A DNA stretch of 7,445 nucleotides from an uncultured Veillonella sp. (GTDB lineage Bacteria; Bacillota_C; Negativicutes; Veillonellales; Veillonellaceae): NCBI GenBank assembly GCA_900765235.1, contig CAAFRK010000264.1:1-7445 (forward strand), given 5' to 3'. The notes under the pieces are model-generated. The model was not told where the DNA came from and did no database searches. It saw only the letters and a list, made by a program, of their open reading frames with translations. Made by a program: the position numbers and the translations under genes. Below are positions 1 through 5,503 of this stretch, piece after piece. Within the stretch, counting starts at the first letter, position 1. Each line of letters starts with the position of its first letter.

Positions 1-750
1 GCTATTGGTATTTACTATTTATATAAATTGCTTAAAGATACACGGGCCGTTTCTCTTTTGAAAGGTCTCGTTATGTTGGCAATTCTAAACTTATTGAGTC
101 ATTTGCTAAATCTATATGTTATCAATTGGATTTTGCAACAAAGTATGACTGTTCTTCTCTTCGCATTGCCTGTAGTATTCCAACCGGAATTGCGCCGTGC
201 TTTAGAACAATTGGGCCGTGGCCGAATTTTTAGCAAGGCACAGAATGTTAATGAAGAGGAAATGGATATGGCCATCAATGAAGTGATGGCGGCGGCTCGC
301 GTTATGTCTCGTGAGCACACAGGGGCACTTATCGTTTTTGAACGTGAAGTAGGTCTCAATGATTTCGTTGATACAGGTATTTTAATTGATGCTGTATTGA
401 GCCGTGAATTAATTAAAAACATTTTCGTTCCTAGTACACCACTTCATGATGGGGCACTGATCATTCGTGATGGTCGTATTCGTGCAGCCGGTTGTTTGTT
501 GCCGTTAACTGAGGATCGTACGTTAAGTACTGAACTTGGTACGCGTCACCGTGCAGCCATCGGTTTGTCTGAACAAACTGATGCTGTCGTTGTTGTGGTC
601 AGTGAGGAAACGGGGACAATTTCCTACACCTATGGCGGTCATATTTATCGCCATTTACCGGAAGATCAAATTAAAGAAGCGTTGCGTACATTTATGGAAC
701 GCCCTCGTCAAACCATTACTGGTATGTGGAAATGGGGGGCAAAAAAATGA
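1..750 (+). CDS. cdaA: Diadenylate cyclase CdaA (DacA), 5'-truncated by window edge
   Basis: Membrane-bound synthase that condenses two ATP into cyclic di-AMP, a second messenger for potassium, osmolyte and cell-wall homeostasis. The reading frame is open from base 1 (A-I-G-I-Y-Y...), so the TTG at 28 is an internal Leu codon and not the start. About 20-30 N-terminal residues are probably missing, judging from the usual family length of about 270-285. The visible N-terminal part holds hydrophobic segments (about codons 20-58), then the PELRRALEQLGRG linker into the DAC domain. Both cyclase signature motifs are intact: DGA at 448-456 (in TPLHDGALIIRDGRI) and RHR at 544-552 (in LGTRHRAAIGLSE). 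The TGA at 748-750 overlaps the ATG of cdaR by 4 nt, indicating translational coupling with its regulator. The family assignment is secure; no catalytic residue looks altered. Confidence 0.96.
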   Translation, partial: AIGIYYLYKLLKDTRAVSLLKGLVMLAILNLLSHLLNLYVINWILQQSMTVLLFALPVVFQPELRRALEQLGRGRIFSKAQNVNEEEMDMAINEVMAAARVMSREHTGALIVFEREVGLNDFVDTGILIDAVLSRELIKNIFVPSTPLHDGALIIRDGRIRAAGCLLPLTEDRTLSTELGTRHRAAIGLSEQTDAVVVVVSEETGTISYTYGGHIYRHLPEDQIKEALRTFMERPRQTITGMWKWGAKK

Positions 751-1667
751 TGATACATTTGAAACGCAATTGGCCAGCTAAGTTGTTATCATTGCTAGCG
801 GCTATCGTCATGTGGTTCTTTATCATGCGAGATCAGAACCCTGTGATGGAGGTAACCTATACAGTACCTGTTCAAGTCCAAAATCTTGATTCCCATTATA
901 TTATAGAAGATGTACCTGATGTAGCACGCATTGTCCTTTCGGGCCCTCGCGATACGATTATGTCTATAAAGGCAGATAATCTTCGTGCGTATATTGATGC
1001 ATCTGGTGTAAAACCAGGTCAAAATAATGTAACCATTGGATTTACCCCTCCAGCGGGGATGAGCCTTGTTGAGGTTAAGCCTGATACTATAACAATTAAT
1101 GTAGACGAATATGCAGAACGGAAAATACCGGTTGAAATTGTTCCAATTGGTAAGTTCTCCGACGATGTTGCTCTCAAGTCAGTCACTATTGTACCGAAAG
1201 AAGTAACTGTATCTGGACGTAAACAGCTTGTTAACGCTGTAAATAAGGTTGTTATGAAGGTCAATATCACTGGTCAAACCAAGAACTTTAGTTCTGTTAG
1301 TACGTTAGAAGCCTGGGATATATCTGGTAATGTATTAGATGTACACATCAATCCGAGCCAAGGTCAAGCTCAATATGAACTAAACTTATTGCGTAAAGAT
1401 AAAGCGGTTCCTATTACAGTACCAACTGCGGGAACGGTAGCTGATGGGTATGAAGTTAAGTCTATATCCGTTACACCAACTCAATTAACTGTGACTGGTC
1501 GAGAAGAAATGATTGATTCTGTTACAGAAATTCAAACAGAACCAATTGATCTCACCGGTGCATCAAAGGGGATTCAAGGTAATTACAACTTAGTATTGCC
1601 AAGTGGTGTTAATAGTAATGTTACAACAGTACATGTTAAGGTAGATATACAAAAGAAAACAACGTAG
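747..1667 (+). CDS. cdaR: CdaA regulatory protein CdaR (YbbR-domain protein)
   Basis: Extracytoplasmic regulator that binds the CdaA cyclase and modulates c-di-AMP output. I choose ATG 747 (M-M-I-H-L-K-R-N), giving 306 residues. It overlaps the cdaA stop as ATGA and has a G-run SD at 734-739, 7 nt upstream. An in-frame ATG at 726 adds seven residues but lies inside cdaA without a comparable SD. A short basic N-terminus (HLKRNWPAK) is followed by one transmembrane anchor (LLSLLAAIVMWFFI). Three YbbR-type beta repeats follow: roughly residues 35-125 (ending in PDTITINVDE), 126-220 (KIPVEIVPIGKF through the VTVSGRK motif) and 225-306 (VPITVPTAG through LTVTGREE). The repeated T/S-V-[ST]-G-R motif marks each unit. 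B. subtilis CdaR is usually described with four repeats, so three is on the short side. A terminator follows within 10 nt, closing the cdaA-cdaR unit. Confidence 0.93.
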   Translation: MMIHLKRNWPAKLLSLLAAIVMWFFIMRDQNPVMEVTYTVPVQVQNLDSHYIIEDVPDVARIVLSGPRDTIMSIKADNLRAYIDASGVKPGQNNVTIGFTPPAGMSLVEVKPDTITINVDEYAERKIPVEIVPIGKFSDDVALKSVTIVPKEVTVSGRKQLVNAVNKVVMKVNITGQTKNFSSVSTLEAWDISGNVLDVHINPSQGQAQYELNLLRKDKAVPITVPTAGTVADGYEVKSISVTPTQLTVTGREEMIDSVTEIQTEPIDLTGASKGIQGNYNLVLPSGVNSNVTTVHVKVDIQKKTT

Positions 1668-1676
1668 CTAAAAAAG

Positions 1677-1722
1677 ACCCTAATAGAGTAGATTATATAA
1701 CTCTATTAGGGTTTGTTTTTTA
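1677..1722 (+). terminator. Intrinsic terminator of cdaA-cdaR
   Basis: A perfect 13-bp inverted repeat, ACCCTAATAGAGT at 1677-1689 with ACTCTATTAGGGT at 1700-1712, has a 10-nt loop and is followed by TTGTTTTTTATT. It starts 10 nt after the cdaR stop. It is a canonical rho-independent terminator and separates the c-di-AMP genes from the downstream oxidoreductase. Confidence 0.92.
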
Positions 1723-1731
1723 TTATTCATA

Positions 1732-1760
1732 TATTAGCTTTTATAGTAGTGTTGTATAAT
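1732..1760 (+). promoter_or_regulatory. Candidate promoter for the FAD oxidoreductase gene
   Basis: A consensus -10 hexamer TATAAT lies at 1755-1760, preceded directly by TTG. At 17-nt spacing the -35 position is TATTAG (1732-1737), a poor match to TTGACA. The site lies after the cdaR terminator and about 100 nt before the next start codon, which suits a separate promoter with a long leader. The -10 is clear, but the promoter call is tentative in such AT-rich DNA. Confidence 0.45.
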
Positions 1761-1783
1761 AAAGATGTATAACCATTTTTTAA

Positions 1784-1844
1784 TAGGTCAGTGATAAAGA
1801 ATTTAGGTCAAATAATATAGATGTAGTCTATTCTGAAAGGATAG
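1784..1844 (+). other. Leader of oxidoreductase gene: TAGGTCA direct repeat and small hairpin
   Basis: TAGGTCA occurs at 1784-1790 and again at 1804-1810, exactly 20 nt apart, i.e. on the same helix face about two turns apart. A partial third copy, TAGGTAA, lies at 1851-1857, just before the start codon. A 6-bp hairpin (CTATTC 1828-1833, GGATAG 1839-1844, one G-T pair) follows. The repeat could be an operator or could be chance. No known regulator site is recognised. Confidence 0.25.
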
Positions 1845-1860
1845 CTTTAATAGGTAACAT

Positions 1861-3459
1861 ATGATTAGAATAATAAATCTCCGCGTGGCCGTGACGGTCA
1901 AGTCGGATATTAAAGAGATTGTAGAAAAGAAATATCCCCAGCTACGTGGCGCCATTGAAACAATTCACGTTGTGCGACGTGCTGTAGATGCTCGTAAAAA
2001 ACCTAATATTGTATTTGTATATACTTTGTTTGTTGAGGTTCATAAAGAAGCTCAAATCATGAAAAAATTAGGTAAACAAAAGGATGTATCTGTGTTCACT
2101 CCAGAGGATCCAGAACCTATCGTATATGGCAATGTGCCTTTAGCACATCGTCCTGTAGTAATGGGCTTTGGGCCGGCAGGTATGTTAGCGGCTTTTTACC
2201 TAGCTCGTGAAGGGTACCGTCCAATCGTTCTTGAACGAGGTCAAGATGTCGATACTCGTAGTCAAGATGTAGAAACATTTTGGAAAGAGGGCGTATTTAA
2301 GCCTGAATCGAATGTACAATTTGGCGAAGGCGGTGCAGGTACCTTCTCAGATGGTAAATTGACAACTCGCGTTACTCATCCTAGATTGCACGAGATCTCT
2401 AAATACTTTGTTGAATTTGGTGCACCTGAAGAAATCTTATATAAACATAAACCTCACGTAGGTACAGATAAGTTGCGTACCATGGTAAAAGCTATGCGTG
2501 AACGCATCATTGAGTGGGGCGGTGAAGTTCGCTTTGGCGCCAAAGTAACTGATTTGTTCATTGAAAATGATCGTATCGTTGGTGTTGAAGTTAATGGCAA
2601 CGAGCGAATCGATACGACGGTTGTGCTTTCTGGTGTAGGCCATAGTGCACGTGATACGTATGAAATGCTACATAAACGCAATGTAGAAATGACAGCAAAA
2701 CCATTTGCTATTGGTGTTCGTATAGAGCATGATCAAGCTGTTATCGACGAGTCCCAATATGGTGTAGAACCTTCCAGCTTGGGCCTTGGTGCCGCAGAAT
2801 ACTCCCTTGTGTATCACGATAAAGAAACAGGCCGTACTGCGTATAGCTTCTGTATGTGCCCAGGTGGTCAAGTTGTGGCCTCTGCATCCGAAAATGGGGG
2901 CGTTGTTGTGAATGGCATGAGCTTATATGCTCGCGATAGCGGTGTTGCGAACAGTGCTATCGTAGTTAACGTAGGCCCAGAAGATTTCGGTAATCATCCT
3001 CTGGATGGTGTAGCATTCCAACGTGAATGGGAGCGCAAAGCTTATGAATTAGGTGGCTCTAACTTCCATGCACCAGCACAAACAGTAGGTCAATTTTTAG
3101 GGCTTTCACAAGCACCAAGCGTACAAGATAGCACCTATAGCTATGAACCAGGTGTAGTAAATTGCGATTTACATGATTGCTTGCCACCATTCGTAACGTC
3201 TGTATTGGAACGGGCTTTGCCATATTGGGGACGACGTATTCATGGATTTGATAATCCTGCAGTATGCATGACGGGCGTTGAAACGCGTACCTCTGCACCA
3301 CTGCGCATGGGACGTAATGAAGATCGCGTTTCTCCGACTGTAGGTGGATTCTACCCTATGGGTGAAGGCGCTGGCTATGCAGGTGGCATTATGAGTGCAG
3401 CCCTTGATGGAGCCGAAACGGCTATCTTATGCATGGCAAAATATGCAAAACCTAACTAG
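1861..3459 (+). CDS. FAD-dependent oxidoreductase, COG2509-like
   Basis: A soluble flavoprotein of 532 residues related to uncharacterised 'FAD-dependent dehydrogenases'; the substrate is not known. The first ~90 residues (MIRIINLRVAVTVKSD...) form a small alpha/beta N-terminal domain typical of this family. The FAD-binding Rossmann motif GFGPAG is at residues 102-107, with the ribose-binding Glu at 125 (IVLERG). A second conserved block, GEGGAGTFSDGKLTTR, is at 155-170. The C-terminal FAD-contacting segment GGFYPMGEGAGYAGGIMSAA lies near residue 500. ATG 1861 matches the family's usual MIRI-type start, but its SD is poor: only AGGT at 1852-1855, with GAAAGG some 20 nt upstream, so translation may be weak. 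No intrinsic terminator separates it from glmM, so read-through into glmM is possible. An alternative family such as geranylgeranyl reductase or HI0933-type flavoproteins is less likely because of the N-terminal domain and the GEGGAGTFSDGKL block. Confidence 0.88.
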   Translation: MIRIINLRVAVTVKSDIKEIVEKKYPQLRGAIETIHVVRRAVDARKKPNIVFVYTLFVEVHKEAQIMKKLGKQKDVSVFTPEDPEPIVYGNVPLAHRPVVMGFGPAGMLAAFYLAREGYRPIVLERGQDVDTRSQDVETFWKEGVFKPESNVQFGEGGAGTFSDGKLTTRVTHPRLHEISKYFVEFGAPEEILYKHKPHVGTDKLRTMVKAMRERIIEWGGEVRFGAKVTDLFIENDRIVGVEVNGNERIDTTVVLSGVGHSARDTYEMLHKRNVEMTAKPFAIGVRIEHDQAVIDESQYGVEPSSLGLGAAEYSLVYHDKETGRTAYSFCMCPGGQVVASASENGGVVVNGMSLYARDSGVANSAIVVNVGPEDFGNHPLDGVAFQREWERKAYELGGSNFHAPAQTVGQFLGLSQAPSVQDSTYSYEPGVVNCDLHDCLPPFVTSVLERALPYWGRRIHGFDNPAVCMTGVETRTSAPLRMGRNEDRVSPTVGGFYPMGEGAGYAGGIMSAALDGAETAILCMAKYAKPN

Positions 3460-3488
3460 TTAGTAGCAGAATATATTGTAAAAGAAAC

Positions 3489-3516
3489 TACAGTATAGGT
3501 TCATATTGATACTGTA
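3489..3516. other. Inverted repeat between oxidoreductase and glmM
   Basis: TACAGTAT (3489-3496) and ATACTGTA (3509-3516) form a perfect 8-bp inverted repeat with a 12-nt loop, about 50 nt upstream of the glmM -10. No T-run follows (AAAATAATA), so it does not look like a terminator. It may be an operator-like dyad or chance in AT-rich DNA. A 12-bp palindrome CTAACTAGTTAG also spans the oxidoreductase stop at 3452-3463. Confidence 0.3.
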
Positions 3517-3561
3517 AAATAATATATCTGTATAGTATCTATATGTGTAGTGTATATATTG

Positions 3562-3570
3562 TGATATAAT
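3562..3570 (+). promoter_or_regulatory. Extended -10 promoter of glmM
   Basis: TGATATAAT at 3562-3570 is a full extended -10 element (TG-N-TATAAT). No good -35 is seen at 17-18 nt spacing, which is normal for extended -10 promoters. Transcription should begin near 3577, giving a ~50-nt leader before glmM. Confidence 0.6.
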
Positions 3571-3590
3571 ACACAACAGTGAATATATGA

Positions 3591-3622
3591 GGACTTGTGA
3601 CTTTCACAATCCCTAGAGGAGG
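3591..3622 (+). promoter_or_regulatory. glmM leader hairpin and strong ribosome binding site
   Basis: GGA-C-TTGTGA (3591-3600), loop CTT, and TCACAA-TCC (3604-3612) make a 9-bp stem with one bulged C. The stem ends 4 nt before the perfect SD AGGAGG (3617-3622), which is 6 nt from ATG 3629. The SD is outside the stem, so the hairpin more likely stabilises the 5' end than blocks translation. Confidence 0.5.
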
Positions 3623-3628
3623 ATAATT

Positions 3629-4981
3629 ATGGCTCGTTTATTTGGTACAGATGGTGTACGTGGTGTTGTTAATGAATTTTTAACACCTGAATTAGCCTAT
3701 CATTTAGGCCGTGCTGCGGCTACATATTTTGGTAAGGAAAAAGATCATCCTACATTCTTGATTGGTCGCGACACACGTATTTCTGGCTCTATGCTTGAAA
3801 GTGCGTTAGCTGCAGGTATTTGCTCTGTTGGTGGCAATGTTGTTATCGCCGGTGTTATTCCAACTCCAGCAGTAGCTTACCTCGTACGTCAACAAGGCTT
3901 TGATGCAGGTGCTGTTATTTCTGCATCTCACAATCCATATCCAGATAATGGTATTAAATTCTTTGATGGCAATGGCTATAAATTGCCAGATGAAGTAGAA
4001 GATGAATTAGAAAAATATGTTCGTCAAAGTGCGGACAATGAATTGGCACGTCCTACAGGTGATGGCATCGGTACAATTGAGTACAATAGCAATTTGGCTC
4101 ATTTCTATGCTCACTTTGTTCGCCACACCATCGATACATCCCTTGAAGGTTTGACTATCGTATATGATGGTGCGAACGGTGCTGCTTCTAGCGTAGGCCC
4201 TGAAATCTTGTCTGGCCTCGGTGCTAAAGTAATCAACATCAATGTTAATCCAGATGGTTTGAATATCAACCATCACTGTGGCTCTACACATATTGAAGGT
4301 TTGCAAGTAGCTGTGCAACAACATAATGCAGATCTTGGTATCGCTAACGATGGCGATGCTGACCGTTGCTTATTGGTTGACGAAAAAGGTCAAGTTCTCG
4401 ATGGGGACCAAATTATGCTATTGTGTGCCCTTAAATTAAAAGAAGAAGGCAAGCTAAAAGGCGATACAGTAGTTGGTACCGTTATGAGTAATATTGGGTT
4501 CCATAAAGCGGCAGAAGAACTCGGTATGAAAACAGTTTCTACTGCTGTTGGTGACCGCTATGTATTGGAATACATGCGTGAACATGACCTCTCCGTTGGT
4601 GGTGAACAATCTGGTCATGTAATCTTCTTAGATCACAATACAACTGGTGACGGTATGTTAACAGCTGTGCAAGTAGCGGCTCTTATGAAAGAAAAAAATC
4701 AACCGCTTTCTGAACTTGCTAGTATCATGACAAAATACCCACAAGTATTAGTCAACGTTCGGGTTGCTACAAAAACAGGTTGGGAAGACAATGATCTTAT
4801 TAAAGCTGCTATCGTAACAGCTGAAGGTGAACTCGGTGATGAAGGCCGTGTTCTAGTACGTGCATCTGGTACAGAACCACTCATCCGCGTAATGGCAGAA
4901 GGTCCAGACCAAGAAGCATTACAATCCCTATGCCAAGAAATCGCTGATATTATCGGTAGAGAACAGGGGTTGGCCGAGTAA
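3629..4981 (+). CDS. glmM: Phosphoglucosamine mutase GlmM
   Basis: Cytosolic enzyme converting glucosamine-6-phosphate to glucosamine-1-phosphate, the step after GlmS on the way to UDP-GlcNAc, peptidoglycan and LPS. The 450-residue length is typical of the family. Domain signatures occur in order: N-terminal RLFGTDGVRG (residues 3-12); the phosphoserine active-site loop ISASHNP with catalytic Ser100; the metal-binding loop DGDADR (241-246); the sugar-specificity loop GGEQSGH (324-330); and the phosphate-binding RASGTEPLIR (411-420) in domain 4. The start is fixed by a perfect SD and the conserved N-terminus. In other Firmicutes GlmM interacts with CdaA and can inhibit it; cdaA and cdaR lie about 2 kb upstream here, separated by one gene. 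No T-tract terminator follows immediately; structured DNA begins within a few bases of the stop. Confidence 0.98.
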   Translation: MARLFGTDGVRGVVNEFLTPELAYHLGRAAATYFGKEKDHPTFLIGRDTRISGSMLESALAAGICSVGGNVVIAGVIPTPAVAYLVRQQGFDAGAVISASHNPYPDNGIKFFDGNGYKLPDEVEDELEKYVRQSADNELARPTGDGIGTIEYNSNLAHFYAHFVRHTIDTSLEGLTIVYDGANGAASSVGPEILSGLGAKVININVNPDGLNINHHCGSTHIEGLQVAVQQHNADLGIANDGDADRCLLVDEKGQVLDGDQIMLLCALKLKEEGKLKGDTVVGTVMSNIGFHKAAEELGMKTVSTAVGDRYVLEYMREHDLSVGGEQSGHVIFLDHNTTGDGMLTAVQVAALMKEKNQPLSELASIMTKYPQVLVNVRVATKTGWEDNDLIKAAIVTAEGELGDEGRVLVRASGTEPLIRVMAEGPDQEALQSLCQEIADIIGREQGLAE

Positions 4982-4983
4982 AA

Positions 4984-5095
4984 GTAGGGTGTGAGGCGGC
5001 AGAGGAGCTTGCGACGATGAAGCCCACACATCACTTTGTTCCGAGCGTAAGATTTTGCGAAGCAAAATCCACAGCGAGGAACCATCTCTACCAAG
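4984..5095. repeat. Two-stem GC-rich palindromic element after glmM (REP-like?)
   Basis: Directly after the glmM stop are two stems. Stem 1 pairs GTGTG-A-GGC (4989-4997) with GCCCACAC (5022-5029), with one bulged A and a 24-nt loop. Stem 2 pairs GTTCC (5038-5042) with GGAAC (5078-5082) and, inside it, GATTTTGC (5051-5058) with GCAAAATC (5062-5069) around a GAA loop, with an imperfect internal region between. The element looks more GC-rich than the DNA after it. No T-run follows, so it is not a standard terminator. The structure is seen directly. That it is a dispersed genomic repeat, or the 3' end of the glmM mRNA, is inference. A 7-bp hairpin (ATGGATT 5105-5111 with AATCCAT 5124-5130) follows. 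Confidence 0.45.
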
Positions 5096-5152
5096 ATTAA
5101 ACTAATGGATTTTAATAATTGTGAATCCATCCTACAATTTCATATTAAAGGT

Positions 5153-5223
5153 ATACCCTCCTATATATGTCCCTTTGCTCCGTCCTACATAAAGTCGCTG
5201 CAGGAACATATATAGGAGGGTAT
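5153..5223. repeat. Perfect 18-bp inverted repeat with 35-nt loop
   Basis: ATACCCTCCTATATATGT (5153-5170) is the exact reverse complement of ACATATATAGGAGGGTAT (5206-5223). The loop has an inner TCCT/AGGA pair (5183-5186 with 5202-5205). An outer short dyad, CCATCCTA (5127-5134) with TAGGATGG (5240-5247), flanks it. The plus side is followed by the T-rich TTATTTTATATTTATTT, so it may act as an imperfect glmM terminator. The long loop and broken T-tract are atypical, and a remnant mobile element or a structured leader for the small ORFs is also possible. An SD-like AGGAGGG (5214-5220) is buried in the right arm. Confidence 0.55.
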
Positions 5224-5254
5224 TTATTTTATATTTATTTAGGATGGTTACCGA

Positions 5255-5341
5255 ATGGAACCGTCACTATGGCGCAAATATTTCTGCATTATACCATTTC
5301 TACTCATTAAGAGTTATTTCGCATATGGGGGAGGAGGATAG
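5255..5341 (+). CDS. Possible 28-residue hydrophobic peptide
   Basis: A tiny ORF starting MEPSLWRKYF, with a hydrophobic core (CIIPFLLIKSYFAY) and a GGGG end. It has a weak SD-like AGGATGG at 5241-5247, 7 nt before the ATG. Its stop at 5341 is 5 nt before the start of the next small ORF, and its four terminal Gly codons supply that ORF's SD, an arrangement compatible with translational coupling. No family is recognised. The stretch is short enough to be chance, and another frame (5244-5375) is open across the same bases. Confidence 0.22.
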   Translation: MEPSLWRKYFCIIPFLLIKSYFAYGGGG

Positions 5342-5346
5342 ACGAG

Positions 5347-5472
5347 ATGATGCAATTCATCTTATATATAGTTAAGAACTGTGTTGCTCTTACTATAGGT
5401 ACGTATATAGGATATAATTTATGTTATTATAGCGATATAGCGAGAAATGAACTAAAAAAAGCACTACTTTGA
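5347..5472 (+). CDS. Small predicted membrane protein, 41 residues
   Basis: The start is supported by a perfect AGGAGG SD at 5332-5337, 9 nt before ATG 5347 (a second ATG follows at once). The peptide begins MMQFILYIVKN and has one hydrophobic stretch of about 24 residues (roughly F4 to Y27, rich in I, L, Y, V). It ends in a charged amphipathic tail, SDIARNELKKALL. The TGA at 5470-5472 lies inside the left arm of the terminator hairpin, so the ORF ends exactly where a transcript would. No family is recognised. A single-pass small membrane protein or a type I toxin-like peptide are possibilities from shape only. No promoter is evident nearby, so expression may depend on read-through from glmM. 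Confidence 0.45.
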   Translation: MMQFILYIVKNCVALTIGTYIGYNLCYYSDIARNELKKALL

Positions 5473-5499
5473 ATTGTAATCATTCAAAGTAGTGCTTTT
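5457..5499 (-). terminator. Strong terminator of the secreted-protein gene, probably bidirectional
   Basis: AAAAGCACTACTTTGAAT (5457-5474) and ATTCAAAGTAGTGCTTTT (5482-5499) form a perfect 18-bp stem with a 7-nt loop. On the minus strand it begins 4 nt after the TAA of the secreted-protein gene and runs into TTTTTTTAG, a classic intrinsic terminator. On the plus strand the trailing TTTTG is weaker but still allows termination of transcripts from the glmM side. Confidence 0.93.
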
Positions 5500-5503
5500 G
5501 TCA

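Noticed and set aside
28..30. TTG as the start of cdaA
   Set aside because: The frame is open to base 1 with a hydrophobic segment typical of the first CdaA helix, so the gene is cut by the window edge.
726..746. Upstream ATG for cdaR adding seven residues (MEMGGKK)
   Set aside because: ATG 747 has the G-run SD at proper spacing and the typical ATGA overlap; the upstream start would add residues read from the SD itself.
3489..3516. Terminator between the oxidoreductase gene and glmM
   Set aside because: The 8-bp stem is AT-rich with a 12-nt loop and is followed by AAAATAATA with no T-run on the plus strand.
4699..5130. 143-codon minus-strand ORF across the end of glmM
   Set aside because: It is antisense to the conserved glmM C-terminus and has no SD or recognisable domain; it is a shadow of glmM codon structure extended through the palindromic element.
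5153..5223. Invertible promoter switch (phase variation)
   Set aside because: Only 35 bp lie between the arms, no recombinase gene is nearby, and no promoter is visible in the loop.
5244..5375. 43-codon plus-strand ORF beginning M-V-T-E-W-N-R, overlapping both small hydrophobic ORFs
   Set aside because: There is no SD at a usable distance: the AGGAGGG at 5214-5220 is 23 nt away unless a rare ATT start at 5226 is used. It also overlaps the better-supported ORF at 5347 by 29 nt.
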